Below are positions 18,235 to 27,724 of a stretch of 64,000 bases of DNA, one piece after another (within the stretch, counting starts at the first letter, position 1; every line of letters starts with the position of its first letter). The stretch is from Methylovorus sp. MM2. GTDB lineage: Bacteria; Pseudomonadota; Gammaproteobacteria; Burkholderiales; Methylophilaceae. The position numbers were made by a program, and so were the translations under genes. The notes under the pieces were generated by a model, which saw only the letters and a list, made by a program, of their open reading frames with translations, was not told the DNA's origin and made no database searches. Location: the NCBI RefSeq assembly GCF_001648895.1, contig NZ_LXUF01000001.1, forward strand, positions 868,001 through 932,000, in the 5' to 3' direction.

Positions 18235-18729
18235 TTAGTTTATTATTCGGCGGCTTTTAATGTCAGATTCCATAGATTTTATTTTTAAACCCTTGAGCGT
18301 CCTTACCACTACTAGGGTGTCCTCCTTGACCTCTTCTACTGTAGGGGCACCTTGCATGGAGGTCTTATCGGTTTCTGTGTAGGTCACAGTCGCTTCGCGC
18401 CATGGAAATTTCGATGGCTTCACGTGAAGGTTGTCATAAGACGTTGTAATCTGTATCTGTGCCAACGAAAACCCTGAACCAATCAGTCTAAGGTATGGAC
18501 ACCATTTATCCTTGCCTGATATTTGCAGTGACTCTTCAGTATTGGTCTTTCCATACACTTCGATCTCAATATCATTGGTAAATGCATCACATACATTCGG
18601 GTCACCGGAGTAGATTCTACTGTCTAAATTGACTAACCATTTTTCCATGTGGGATTCAGAGAATGTATATTTCGCGTGCGCGAAAAATCCAATCATTATC
18701 GCAAGTACGATCATTATTCTTTTTAGCAT
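18235..18729 (-). CDS. Exported hypothetical protein
   Basis: Protein of 164 residues that I do not recognise. It begins with a clear signal peptide (KRIMIVLAIMIGFFAHA, residues 3-19) and continues with a mixed, beta-rich periplasmic part that contains two cysteines (NVCDAF and DKWCPY) that could form a disulphide. The general layout, with a short helix and then several strands, recalls small NTF2-like or nuclear-transport-like exported proteins, but no motif confirms that. It is alone between the AraC-type gene and rlmD, on the opposite strand to rlmD. Confidence 0.65.
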   Translation of the reverse strand: MLKRIMIVLAIMIGFFAHAKYTFSESHMEKWLVNLDSRIYSGDPNVCDAFTNDIEIEVYGKTNTEESLQISGKDKWCPYLRLIGSGFSLAQIQITTSYDNLHVKPSKFPWREATVTYTETDKTSMQGAPTVEEVKEDTLVVVRTLKGLKIKSMESDIKSRRIIN

Positions 18730-18965
18730 GTGGTTCGCCCCTTTATGGATATAGAGAAATCAAGATGGATTGTTTGATTGAAATGGCTGTAATCAATGCC
18801 AGCACAGGCAATTTTTTATCATGACATTGCTTCTGTGCAAGTTTTTCAGTCTACGGTTTTTAGCCTACGGTTGAAAGTCTATCAATTTTCTAGGGATTGC
18901 ATGATAAATATCCTAATCAAGATTTAATTTATAAGACTTTTATCTCTGCGGTAAAATAGTCGGTT

Positions 18966-20291
18966 ATGGAAAATGTATCTATTGCACTGATTGAATCTTT
19001 AGACCAAGAAGGGCGCGGCGTCGCCCATGTCGATGGCAAAGTCATCTTTATTGATGGCGCTTTACCGGGTGAGCAAGTCACCTACAAATCGCACCGTAAG
19101 AAGCCAAGCTATGAGATCGCTGATGTCGTTGATATCCTGAAATCGTCCAATCTGCGTACTGTCCCAAAGTGTACTTATTTTGGTAAGTGTGGCGGGTGTG
19201 CACTGCAACACCTCGATTTCTCGGCACAGGTGGCAGCCAAGCAACGCATGCTGGAAGGCGATCTTTGGCATATCGGTAAAGTAAAAGCGGAATCCATCTT
19301 GCCGCCTATCTATGGGCCTGCCTGGGGTTATCGTCATAAAGCTAGATTACGCGTCCGGTATGTCGCGAAAAAAGGTGGTGTACTAGTCGGCTTCAATGAA
19401 AAGGGCAGTAGCTTCGTAGCCGATATGGATAGCTGTGAGGTGCTTCCGCCGCATCTTTCTGCGTTGATTGTTCCATTACAAGACCTGATCGCCCAATTGA
19501 CGGTGCGCGACCGTTTGCCACAGATCGAAGTGGCCGTTGGTGAGTATGCGACTGTGTTGGTATTGCGTATCCTCGAGCCATTGCAAACACAGGATGCACC
19601 GCTGTTGAAAGCTTTTGCCGATACCCACGCTGTGCAGATTTGGACGCAAAGCAAAGGCCCGGATACCGTGAAGCCATTTTACCCACCTGATCCTGAAACT
19701 ATAGGCGCTGGCTTGAGCTATTCATTACCGGAATTCGGACTGACATATCCATTCAAGCCGACTGAGTTCACGCAAGTGAATCCGCATATCAATCAAGTGA
19801 TGATCCGCCGTGCGATGCAGTTGCTGAATCCGCAATCTACTGAGCGTATTGCCGACTTTTTTTGTGGTCTTGGCAACTTTACCTTACCTATCGCGCGTAG
19901 CGGTGCCCGTGTATTTGGCATGGAAGGGTCTGCGGCTTTAGTGAGTCGCGCGGTTGAAAGTGCAACATTGAATGCTTTGCAGAATAGCGTGGAATTCCAA
20001 GAGGCGGATCTTTTTAAAATGACGCCAGAAGCGCTGGCAAGTCTTGGCTATTTCGATAAATGGCTCATTGACCCGCCGCGTGATGGAGCAATGGAACTGA
20101 TCAAGGCATTGGCTGATGATGGTGCAAATAGTCCGCAGCGCATCGTCTATGTTTCATGTAATCCTGCAACTCTTGCGCGTGATGCTGGTCTTCTAGTGAA
20201 TAGCAAAGGATATCGATTGCTGGCTGCAGGTGTCATCAATATGTTTCCGCATACTGCACATGTGGAGTCGATCGCCTTATTCGAACGTTAA
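18966..20291 (+). CDS. rlmD: 23S rRNA m5U1939 methyltransferase RlmD
   Basis: S-adenosylmethionine-dependent enzyme that methylates uridine 1939 of 23S rRNA. An N-terminal TRAM domain (about 1-60) is followed by the iron-sulphur cluster cysteines ([10 protein letters not shown] and a fourth Cys in DSCEVLP), a central domain and a C-terminal methyltransferase with [14 protein letters not shown], the DPPRDG motif and the catalytic cysteine in [11 protein letters not shown]. The length of 441 residues is normal. An ATG at 18966 follows a likely promoter region rich in T and A. Confidence 0.95.
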   Translation: MENVSIALIESLDQEGRGVAHVDGKVIFIDGALPGEQVTYKSHRKKPSYEIADVVDILKSSNLRTVPKCTYFGKCGGCALQHLDFSAQVAAKQRMLEGDLWHIGKVKAESILPPIYGPAWGYRHKARLRVRYVAKKGGVLVGFNEKGSSFVADMDSCEVLPPHLSALIVPLQDLIAQLTVRDRLPQIEVAVGEYATVLVLRILEPLQTQDAPLLKAFADTHAVQIWTQSKGPDTVKPFYPPDPETIGAGLSYSLPEFGLTYPFKPTEFTQVNPHINQVMIRRAMQLLNPQSTERIADFFCGLGNFTLPIARSGARVFGMEGSAALVSRAVESATLNALQNSVEFQEADLFKMTPEALASLGYFDKWLIDPPRDGAMELIKALADDGANSPQRIVYVSCNPATLARDAGLLVNSKGYRLLAAGVINMFPHTAHVESIALFER

Positions 20292-20341
20292 TTTAAAACT
20301 TACAAATCCATCCTGCTGATTTGTAAAGTCAGGAGGATGCA

Positions 20342-20503
20342 ATGTCAGGCCGAAATGAAAGACAGATTTTTGATGGCAGCAATAGGCGTTCAGAAGATAG
20401 AAGAAAATCTGGACGCAGAAAATCCGATAAAATCGTTACATTGATTAAATACCTTGTTGTCGTTGGCGTCACAGTGTTTATAATCAAGGCTCTAGGATTT
20501 TGA
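20342..20503 (+). CDS. Small basic single-pass membrane protein, 53 residues
   Basis: A short gene with a near-ideal ribosome site (AGGAGG, 6 bases before the ATG) that starts 50 bases after rlmD and ends 11 bases before the peptide-binding lipoprotein gene. The first 30 residues are very basic and polar (SNRRSEDRRKSGRRKSDK) and are followed by one membrane helix (IVTLIKYLVVVGVTVFIIKA). Positive-inside rules predict the N-terminus in the cytoplasm. I do not recognise the family. The strong start site and clean protein pattern make it likely to be real. Confidence 0.7.
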   Translation: MSGRNERQIFDGSNRRSEDRRKSGRRKSDKIVTLIKYLVVVGVTVFIIKALGF

Positions 20504-20514
20504 CGATTTGATCT

Positions 20515-21975
20515 ATGAAATTATGGCCGCTGGGTTTTATATTGATTGGCGGCTTGCTTCTCTGCACATGGTTGTCCGCCTGTAGCAAAACATCTCCTTC
20601 TTCCGAAATCCGTATGGCGCTTTCGCAAGGGCCACTTAATCTTGATCCCCGCTACGCTAGTGATGCCGCTTCTGCACGTATCAATCGTCTGATATACAAA
20701 AGCCTGATCGATTTTGATGCACAGACAAAGCCGTGTCCTGATCTTGCTGCATGGCAGGTATTAGATGACCGTCATTATCGTTTTACATTAGTTAGCCCTA
20801 GGGCAACTTTTCATAATGGGGTTGCTCTTACTGCGAAGGATGTCGCCGCGACGTATCAATCCCTGTTATCGTTAAAAAATTCCCCCCATACCGCTGAGTT
20901 TGCCAATATCAGTGATATTCGCGTTGTCGATGAAAATACCGTGGATTTTTATCTCACTGTGCCGGATACGGATTTTCCCGCCAGATTGATCATTGGTATC
21001 TTGCCTGCAGAGCTTATTCAGCAAGCGCACGATTTTGCCCATGATCCTGTTGGTAACGGGCCATTGAAATTTGCGTCATGGCGCGGCACGCTTAAGTTGT
21101 CGCGTATATCTGACGGGCAGGCCTTTAACCTGCAAGAGGTGAAAGATCCCACAGTCAGGGTGTTGAAGTTATTGCGCGGCGAGGTCGATTTATTGCAGGG
21201 TGATCTGCCGCCAGAATTAGTGAAATATCTAGCAAAACAATCTGATATCAAAGTCCAGGCGAGTATAGGCAGTAACTTCTCCTACCTAGGTTTTAACCTG
21301 CAAGATCCTGTATTAGGTAAATTAGAGGTTCGACAAGCGATTGCGCATGCCATTGACCGTCCAACGATTATTCGTGAAGCCATGGTGGATGAAAGTCGCC
21401 CAGCAGGTGCCGTGTTGCCACCTGAACATTGGGCCGGTAATCCTAACTTGCCTACTTACGAATATAACCCCCAGCTAGCGCGCGAGTTATTGCAAAAAGC
21501 AGGCGTCACATTACCGTTGCGATTAGTCTATAAAACCTCGACAGATGCACAGCGTGTGCGCTTGGCTACGATTATGCAAGCACAGATGCAAGCAGCAGGA
21601 ATAGCGCTTGAGATACGTAGCCTAGATTGGGGTACGTTTTTCGATGATATCAAGCATGGGCAGTTCCAACTTTTCGGTTTGACGTGGGTCGGCATTAAAA
21701 CGCCAGATATATACCGCATGGCTTTTCATAGTCAATCTGTGCCACCTAAAGGCGCCAACCGTGGGCAATTAAAAGATACTAAGTTGGATCAACTGCTTGA
21801 GGCTGAGCATTGGTCTGCTGTGACACAATACGTACATGAGCAATTGCCGTATGTGCCGCTTTGGTATGAAGGCCAGTTTGTCGCTATGCGTAAAAACTTG
21901 GTAGATTATGCGTTAAAGCCGGATGGGAATTGGGATGGGCTAAAAACTATTAAGAAAAACAATGTCAATTTTTGA
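20515..21975 (+). CDS. Peptide/nickel-type ABC substrate-binding lipoprotein
   Basis: Periplasmic binding protein of family 5 (DppA/OppA type), 486 residues. It starts with a lipoprotein signal (LLLCTWLSAC, lipid-bearing Cys about residue 23). The family hallmark lies around GPLNLDPRYASDAASARINR and FTLVSPRATFHNGVALTAKDV, and the C-terminal lobe ends with PYVPLWYEGQFVA. Two matching permease genes lie a little downstream, separated by a barrel protein and an L,D-transpeptidase. The ligand is unknown; peptides or murein fragments are possible given the transpeptidase and NagZ nearby. Confidence 0.9.
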   Translation: MKLWPLGFILIGGLLLCTWLSACSKTSPSSEIRMALSQGPLNLDPRYASDAASARINRLIYKSLIDFDAQTKPCPDLAAWQVLDDRHYRFTLVSPRATFHNGVALTAKDVAATYQSLLSLKNSPHTAEFANISDIRVVDENTVDFYLTVPDTDFPARLIIGILPAELIQQAHDFAHDPVGNGPLKFASWRGTLKLSRISDGQAFNLQEVKDPTVRVLKLLRGEVDLLQGDLPPELVKYLAKQSDIKVQASIGSNFSYLGFNLQDPVLGKLEVRQAIAHAIDRPTIIREAMVDESRPAGAVLPPEHWAGNPNLPTYEYNPQLARELLQKAGVTLPLRLVYKTSTDAQRVRLATIMQAQMQAAGIALEIRSLDWGTFFDDIKHGQFQLFGLTWVGIKTPDIYRMAFHSQSVPPKGANRGQLKDTKLDQLLEAEHWSAVTQYVHEQLPYVPLWYEGQFVAMRKNLVDYALKPDGNWDGLKTIKKNNVNF

Positions 21976-21999
21976 TAATTATGAATCAAGGGGAAATGA

Positions 22000-22863
22000 T
22001 TGAACAAAATATTAATTGGCGTTTTTTTGATGGGTATGCTGAATATTGAAACAGCATTAGCTGAGAGTTATTTGTTTCCAACCGATATTCTTCCTAAAGG
22101 GAAATTTGATATTGTTTTGGGTATCCAAAAGACAACTATTTCTCGGGATATGGAGGGGAATCTTGGTGGAGCCATCATCCATTTAAAACAAGATCGTGAT
22201 GTGCTCGCAGAAAGGCTTAGCCTACGTTATGGCTTTGCTCCTAACTGGCAATTTGGAGTGGAAACAAGTTACAGAAGAAAAGATGAGTTAGTTTATAAAA
22301 CTAAGCCAGACAGTGCCATATTGGTATCTAATCAGCCTTATAAAAATGATGGGGCTGATAATCTGGACTTATTCGTCCGTCACCGCCTTGATTTACCAAT
22401 AGATTCACGACTGTCAGTTGTAGTAAATGCAGGTTTGGATGCGGATACAGCAGCTAATGATTATACGGGATTCAATATTGGCGCAATGGCTGGCTGGAGG
22501 TTTAACGATGATTTGAAAGGGTATGCCGGTTATTCAGTTTTTCTATCGGATCAGGATACGTTAAGTGACAGGCAGACGTTATCTCTAGGGTTGCATAAAA
22601 AGATATCGTCTATATTTACTCTCATTCCGCAATATCGATATACATATTATGATGCAGCTCATGTCGGTGATGTAACGCTGACTCCATCAAGGAATGGGCA
22701 GTCGCTCGGCATTGCTGCACATATTCAAGTTTTGCCGACTACCTATCTTGTACCTTATGTGGGCGTTGACCGCTATAGTAATTATAATGATGTAATCGTA
22801 CGTTACAGTGATAATAGTTCAGATAATCGTACATACTCTTTTAGCATTTATCATTTATTTTGA
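22000..22863 (+). CDS. Predicted outer-membrane beta-barrel protein
   Basis: Protein of 287 residues with a signal peptide (ILIGVFLMGMLNIETALAES) and a sequence of alternating hydrophobic strands ending in SFSIYHLF, with a terminal Phe as in outer-membrane barrels. I cannot name the family. The start is a TTG behind an AAGGGGA site; no ATG fits the frame. It lies between the binding lipoprotein and the transpeptidase genes and overlaps the latter by 4 bases. A role as channel or envelope component for the same import system is possible but unproven. Confidence 0.7.
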   Translation: MNKILIGVFLMGMLNIETALAESYLFPTDILPKGKFDIVLGIQKTTISRDMEGNLGGAIIHLKQDRDVLAERLSLRYGFAPNWQFGVETSYRRKDELVYKTKPDSAILVSNQPYKNDGADNLDLFVRHRLDLPIDSRLSVVVNAGLDADTAANDYTGFNIGAMAGWRFNDDLKGYAGYSVFLSDQDTLSDRQTLSLGLHKKISSIFTLIPQYRYTYYDAAHVGDVTLTPSRNGQSLGIAAHIQVLPTTYLVPYVGVDRYSNYNDVIVRYSDNSSDNRTYSFSIYHLF

Positions 22864-23342
22864 AGATCGAAATCTCAATCGGTAAGCAGCAACTGAAGCT
22901 CTTTGGTGATAGCGGCAGCTTGCTGGCTGAATATCCTATCTCCACTGCAATTATCGGTGTAGGCGAAGAAAAGAACAGTTATCGTACTCCTAGCGGCGCA
23001 CATATCATTCGCGCCAAGATTGGTGAGGGCCGAGAGATAAACACCGTGTTTATCGCACGTCGACCAACGGGGGAGTTGCTTACACCTGAGCTTGCGGCGC
23101 AACATCCTGCACGTGATTGGATACTGACGCGCATTCTCTGGCTTTCGGGTTGTGAGGTCGGTGTGAATCGCCTTGGCAATGTAGATACTATGCAGCGTTA
23201 TATCTATATTCACGGCACACCTGATACTGAGCCTATGGGTATTCCTTATTCACATGGATGCATCCGCATGCGTAATGCCGATGTGGTTGAGTTGTTTGAT
23301 ATGGTGCCTGTCGGCACGTCTGTACTGATTAATGATGATTAA
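22860..23342 (+). CDS. L,D-transpeptidase (YkuD family)
   Basis: Enzyme of 160 residues with the YkuD catalytic motif: HGTPD, then 14 residues on SHGCIRM with the active cysteine. Such enzymes form 3-3 crosslinks or anchor proteins to peptidoglycan using the second residue of the stem peptide. No signal peptide is evident, which is unusual for a periplasmic enzyme; short cytoplasmic-looking YkuD proteins of this kind exist. The start is a TTG overlapping the preceding stop, and its end overlaps the permease start, so it is translationally embedded in the ABC operon. Confidence 0.88.
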   Translation: MKIEISIGKQQLKLFGDSGSLLAEYPISTAIIGVGEEKNSYRTPSGAHIIRAKIGEGREINTVFIARRPTGELLTPELAAQHPARDWILTRILWLSGCEVGVNRLGNVDTMQRYIYIHGTPDTEPMGIPYSHGCIRMRNADVVELFDMVPVGTSVLINDD

Positions 23343-24243
23343 GCGTTTGTTAGGCATTATCCCCGTAGTGTTTGGGGTGCTATTGCTGACTTTTTTACTT
23401 GTACATCTTGTGCCGGGCGATCCTGTCGAAGTGATGCTTGGCGAATCTGCTACCACTGCCGATAGAGCGCAGTTACGTAGCGATCTTGGGCTGGATCAGC
23501 CTTTAACTATCCAATTTTTGACCTATCTTAAGCATATAGCGCATGGTGATATGGGGCGTTCTATCCATACCCAAAGTGACATATCCGCCATGCTGGCTGA
23601 TCGGATTCCACAAACGGCAAAACTGGCGCTGCTTTCATTGGCGATTGCTATTGCTGTGGCTTTGCCGCTTGGTATTCTAGCAGCGCTTAAATCCAATCAA
23701 TGGCAAGATCATCTCGCTACACTCAGTAGCCTGACTTTGTCTGCCATGCCGCATTTCTGGCTGGGGCCATTACTTATGCTGGTTTTTGCATTATGGCTGG
23801 GCTGGTTACCTGTGAGTGGTATGGAGAGTAATGCTTCGATTATATTGCCAGCGCTGACACTAGGGTTTGGTCTCGCGGCGATTCTGACGCGTATGACCCG
23901 TGCAAGCTTATTAGAAGTATTAAATGAAGATTTCGTCCGCACCGCACGTGCCAAAGGCCTCAATGAAAAGAATGTGATCGTACGTCATGCCTTGCGGGCA
24001 GCTTTATTGCCGATCATCACGGTGCTGGGCTTACAACTTGGTGGACTGCTCGCTGGAGCTGTCATCACCGAGACCGTTTTTAGCTGGGATGGTGTAGGAC
24101 GGTTGCTGGTTGAATCCATAGAAAAACGGGATTATCCCGTCACGCAAGCGTGCGTATTGGTCATTGCTTTAAGCTATGTGGTGATCAATCTGCTGACAGA
24201 TATAATCTATACCCAGCTTGATCCGCGGGTTAAATACGCATGA
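23332..24243 (+). CDS. Peptide-type ABC permease, DppB-like
   Basis: Inner-membrane permease of 303 residues (six segments) with the DppB/OppB N-terminal pattern (RLLGIIPVVFGVLLLTFLLVHLVPGDP) and an EAA loop (LNEDFVRTARAKGLNEKNVI). Start codons ATGATG at 23332 and 23335 both overlap the transpeptidase end. It overlaps the next permease by 4 bases. Together they form the channel for the family-5 binding protein upstream. Confidence 0.92.
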   Translation: MMIKRLLGIIPVVFGVLLLTFLLVHLVPGDPVEVMLGESATTADRAQLRSDLGLDQPLTIQFLTYLKHIAHGDMGRSIHTQSDISAMLADRIPQTAKLALLSLAIAIAVALPLGILAALKSNQWQDHLATLSSLTLSAMPHFWLGPLLMLVFALWLGWLPVSGMESNASIILPALTLGFGLAAILTRMTRASLLEVLNEDFVRTARAKGLNEKNVIVRHALRAALLPIITVLGLQLGGLLAGAVITETVFSWDGVGRLLVESIEKRDYPVTQACVLVIALSYVVINLLTDIIYTQLDPRVKYA

Positions 24244-25064
24244 TGCAATTTAACTTGAAAATCGGGAGGTTCTTGAGAAACTGGCCGTTCTTGACCATAC
24301 TTTTCTGGTTATTGGTCGTGATGACCGCCAAGCTGGTTGATTTGACCCCAAACCAGATAGCACTTGCGAACATATTGCATGCCCCAGACCTCAGCGGATT
24401 GCTCGGTTACGATGATCTCGGCCGTAATATCTTTTCCCGCGTGCTTGCCGGTGCACAGGTTTCATTGATAGTTGCATTTGTTGTCACTGGGGTCACGTTG
24501 GTCTCAGGCACAGCACTCGGGCTGCTTTCTGGCTACTACGGCGGATGGGTGGATCATCTACTCATGCAAGTGACGAATGTGTTTCTGGCGTTCCCCGGCA
24601 TATTGCTCGCCATCGCTTTTGCGGCTGTGCTTGGCCCCGGACTGAATAACCTCGTCCTTGCGTTAAGTATTACCGGATGGGTCGGTTATGCGAGGCTGAC
24701 CCGTGCGCAGGCATTGGCATTAAGGGAGCGTCAGCATGTACAAGCAGCAATATCGCTTGGCGCGTCCACGCCGCGCATCATGGTGACGCATATGCTGCCT
24801 TTGTTGGCAGCGCCTCTGGTTGTCGAGGCGACATACAGTATTGCCGGATTGGTCATCGCTGAGGCCAGTCTTTCATTTCTCGGTTTGGGGATACAAGCAC
24901 CTAATGCCTCTTGGGGTTCAATGCTGCGAGATGGCGTTCGTTATATGTTGATCGCGCCACATTATGTGTTGGCTGTTGGCATCAGCCTCATGTCACTTGT
25001 ACTTGCTATTAATGTGCTTGGTGACAGATTGCGCGACCACTGGGATATCAGGCGAGAGATTTGA
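24240..25064 (+). CDS. Peptide-type ABC permease, DppC-like
   Basis: Second channel subunit, 274 residues, with the typical DppC features: a first membrane helix, the LLGYDDLGRNIFSRVLAGAQ motif and an EAA loop (QHVQAAISLGASTPRIMVTH). The DppD and DppF-type ATPases that normally follow are missing: the next gene is a YhhQ-type transporter starting 1 base after the stop. The importer must use ATPases encoded elsewhere. Confidence 0.92.
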   Translation: MMQFNLKIGRFLRNWPFLTILFWLLVVMTAKLVDLTPNQIALANILHAPDLSGLLGYDDLGRNIFSRVLAGAQVSLIVAFVVTGVTLVSGTALGLLSGYYGGWVDHLLMQVTNVFLAFPGILLAIAFAAVLGPGLNNLVLALSITGWVGYARLTRAQALALRERQHVQAAISLGASTPRIMVTHMLPLLAAPLVVEATYSIAGLVIAEASLSFLGLGIQAPNASWGSMLRDGVRYMLIAPHYVLAVGISLMSLVLAINVLGDRLRDHWDIRREI

Positions 25065-25065
25065 T

Positions 25066-25782
25066 ATGAGTGCGACCAATAAAACCCGGACTTACAAGTA
25101 TTACGATTTTGTCATGGTCGCATTCGTCACGGTGCTGGTGTGTTCCAACCTAATCGGCCCGGCCAAAATATCGCAGATTAACGCCCCTTTTTTCGGTACG
25201 CTGACTTTTGGCGCAGGGGTGCTGTTTTTCCCTATCTCTTTTGTATTCGGCGATATCCTCACAGAGGTCTATGGCTATGCACGGTCGCGTCGCGTAATTT
25301 GGACAGGTTTTGCTGCCTTAGCATTTGCATCGTTTATGGCGTGGATGATCGTCGCTTTGCCGCCAGCCCCTTTCTGGCACAACCAGCAAGCTTATGAGGT
25401 CGCGTTTGGTTCAGCATGGCGGGTATCCTTAGCCGGCCTGGTAGCTTTTGCGGCAGGGGAGTTTGTCAATTCGGTGGTGCTGGCAAAGATGAAGGTGTGG
25501 ACACAGGGACGTTGGCTATGGACACGCACTATCGGTTCGACCATTTTTGGTGAGGGCGTGGATTCCATCATATTTTATCCACTGGCTTTCTATGGCACTG
25601 GTATTATCCCGGATGACAAATTGCCGCTGGTTGTTCTGGCGCAATTTATCGCTAAAGTCGGTGTTGAAGTGCTGCTTACACCACTGACTTACAAGATCGT
25701 GAATTTCCTCAAGAAAGCGGAAAATGAGGATTTTTACGATACAAATACGAATTTCAACCCATTTTCACTAGAAGCTAAATGA
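25066..25782 (+). CDS. yhhQ: Queuosine precursor transporter, YhhQ/VUT family
   Basis: Integral membrane protein of 238 residues with about six segments. The motifs SNLIGPAKI, FPISFVFGDILTEVYGYARSR and GSTIFGEGVDSIIFYP identify the VUT family, whose E. coli member YhhQ takes up the queuosine precursors preQ0 and preQ1. The ATG at 25066 lies just after the DppC-like stop and is taken as the start rather than an upstream in-frame ATG inside that gene. The position suggests co-transcription with the ABC genes without a known functional link. Confidence 0.88.
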   Translation: MSATNKTRTYKYYDFVMVAFVTVLVCSNLIGPAKISQINAPFFGTLTFGAGVLFFPISFVFGDILTEVYGYARSRRVIWTGFAALAFASFMAWMIVALPPAPFWHNQQAYEVAFGSAWRVSLAGLVAFAAGEFVNSVVLAKMKVWTQGRWLWTRTIGSTIFGEGVDSIIFYPLAFYGTGIIPDDKLPLVVLAQFIAKVGVEVLLTPLTYKIVNFLKKAENEDFYDTNTNFNPFSLEAK

Positions 25783-25792
25783 AAGACCATTT

Positions 25793-26842
25793 ATGTCTTT
25801 AGGCCCAGTAATGCTCGATGTCGTTGGAACCGAGCTTGATGCAGATGACATTCGTCGGTTGCAACATCCTTTGGTTGGTGGCGTCATCTTGTTTGCCCGT
25901 AATTATGAGTCGCCAGCACAGCTCAAAGCACTCACTGCCAGCATCCATCAGGTACGTCAGCCACCACTGTTGATCGCCGTCGATCATGAAGGTGGCCGCG
26001 TACAGCGTTTTAAAGAAGGTTTTACGCGTATTCCACCCATGCGCGAGTTTGGCAAGATATGGGATAAAAACCCAAAACGCGCTAGGCAACTAGCAGAAGA
26101 GGCTGGCTGGATACTCGCCGCAGAGTTACGGGCGCATGGCGTGGATTTTAGTTTTACACCAGTCTTGGATATGGATTACGGCGAGAGTCAGGTGATTGGC
26201 AACCGCGCCTTTCATGGCAACATTCAAGCCATTAGCGAGTTATCCTTCTCATTGATGCAAGGCCTTAAAAAAGGCGGCATGGCAGCTGTCGGCAAGCATT
26301 TCCCTGGACATGGTTTCGTGGTCGCAGACTCCCATGTGGCTATCCCCATCGATGAGCGTAGCTTTGATGAAATTGCACAAGCCGACATGCAGCCATTTCG
26401 CCAGCTGATTGATGATGGTTTGCCCGCCATCATGCCAGCGCATGTGATCTACCCTAAAGTAGATGATAAGCCTGCGGGCTTTTCAGAGCGTTGGCTACAA
26501 AAAGTACTGCGGCAACGTCTAGAGTTCAATGGCGTGATCTTTAGCGACGATCTATCGATGGAAGGTGCCGTAGTTGCTGGCAACGTGACGCAACGCGCTT
26601 TGGCTGCACTTAACGCAGGCTGCGATATGGTATTGCTATGTAATCGTCCTGATCTGGCGGATGAGCTGCTTGAGAGCCTTAAATGGGATATCTCAGGTAC
26701 AAGTATTGCAAGGCTTGCGCGCATGCATGGTAAACATCATCCATTGGATATGGTAGCTTTGCGTGAAAATGCTGACTTCACCCATGCGGTGCATCAAATA
26801 GGACAGGTAGGCATTGCTGAAGGAGATTTCTTCACAGCGTAG
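25793..26842 (+). CDS. nagZ: Beta-N-acetylhexosaminidase NagZ
   Basis: Cytoplasmic glycoside hydrolase family 3 enzyme that removes GlcNAc from muropeptides in peptidoglycan recycling. The 349 residues contain the DHEGGRVQRF motif, the substrate-binding KHFPGHG, the flexible catalytic Asp-His loop (DSHVAIP) and FSDDLSMEGA with the catalytic Asp. The gene begins 10 bases after yhhQ. Its presence beside an L,D-transpeptidase and a peptide-type importer hints at a murein recycling neighbourhood. Confidence 0.95.
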   Translation: MSLGPVMLDVVGTELDADDIRRLQHPLVGGVILFARNYESPAQLKALTASIHQVRQPPLLIAVDHEGGRVQRFKEGFTRIPPMREFGKIWDKNPKRARQLAEEAGWILAAELRAHGVDFSFTPVLDMDYGESQVIGNRAFHGNIQAISELSFSLMQGLKKGGMAAVGKHFPGHGFVVADSHVAIPIDERSFDEIAQADMQPFRQLIDDGLPAIMPAHVIYPKVDDKPAGFSERWLQKVLRQRLEFNGVIFSDDLSMEGAVVAGNVTQRALAALNAGCDMVLLCNRPDLADELLESLKWDISGTSIARLARMHGKHHPLDMVALRENADFTHAVHQIGQVGIAEGDFFTA

Positions 26843-26946
26843 CTAATCTAGAACTTCTCTAAACTGTCATGATTATCGGTTGAAACTTTTTGCATCATCC
26901 GTTAGTCTTAACATAGGCATTTATCTATTTTTAAGGGAAACACACA

Positions 26947-27636
26947 ATGCAAACGAATTATCAAGTCGCACGTAATTCTGAAGTGCTTGTAGCGGATAGC
27001 AACAAGGTACTACGCAATACGTATGCACTTCTCGGTTTAAGCATGATACCTACCGTTATCGGTGCATTCATTGGTTTAAGCCTCGATCTAACATTTGTCG
27101 CACAGCATCCGATCATGTATGTCATCGGTACATTGGCCGTCATGTTTGGCTTGTTCTACGGTATTCAGGCTAATCGTAATAGTGGTCTGGGTGTTGTTCT
27201 GTTGCTGGCTTTAACATTGTTCATGGGCGTGATGCTGGGTCCTATATTGCAGGTTGCATTGAATCTGCGTAATGGCGCACAGCTGATCGGTTTGGCTGCG
27301 GGTGGTACAGGCATTATCTTTTTGACGCTGGCTGGTATCGCAACTACGACCAAAAAAGATTTTAGCTTCATGGGCAAATTCTTGATGGTCGGCATTGTTA
27401 TGCTGATTATTGCTTCAATTGCTAACCTGTTCTTCCAGATTCCTGCATTCTCACTGGCTTTATCTGGTGTGGCTGTGTTGCTGTTCTCTGGCTTCATTCT
27501 TTACGACGTAAGCCGTATTGTGAATGGTGGCGAGACTAACTATGTGATGGCGACATTGTCTATTTATCTGGATGTATACAACTTGTTCGTTAACTTGTTG
27601 CAAATCCTGATGGCGGTTCTTGGCGATCGCGATTAA
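26947..27636 (+). CDS. Bax inhibitor-1/YccA-family membrane protein
   Basis: Protein of 229 residues with seven predicted membrane helices. The family pattern is clear: VLRNTYALLGLSMIPTVIGA at the start, a GTGIIFLTLAGIATTTKKDF middle part and the SGFILYDVSRIV motif whose two acidic residues are linked to ion leak in this family, ending with YLDVYNLFVNLLQIL. In E. coli YccA interacts with FtsH. It has its own gap upstream and a strong terminator downstream, so it is a single-gene unit. Confidence 0.92.
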   Translation: MQTNYQVARNSEVLVADSNKVLRNTYALLGLSMIPTVIGAFIGLSLDLTFVAQHPIMYVIGTLAVMFGLFYGIQANRNSGLGVVLLLALTLFMGVMLGPILQVALNLRNGAQLIGLAAGGTGIIFLTLAGIATTTKKDFSFMGKFLMVGIVMLIIASIANLFFQIPAFSLALSGVAVLLFSGFILYDVSRIVNGGETNYVMATLSIYLDVYNLFVNLLQILMAVLGDRD

Positions 27637-27667
27637 GTTTTGTACTGCATCTAGTACCGCAATCAAG

Positions 27668-27695
27668 AACCCGTCCTTGTGGCGGGTTTTTTATT
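27668..27695 (+). terminator. Rho-independent terminator after the YccA-family gene
   Basis: AACCCG (27668-27673) pairs with CGGGTT (27683-27688) with extra pairing inside the loop, and is followed by a run of T. It ends the single-gene unit 32 bases after the stop codon. Confidence 0.85.
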
Positions 27696-27724
27696 TCAAT
27701 TTCGATTATTCCTAATTCCTGACT

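Noticed and set aside
18047-18238. 63-codon frame
   Set aside because: It crosses two inverted repeats, lacks a ribosome site and has Leu/Ser-rich low-complexity composition.
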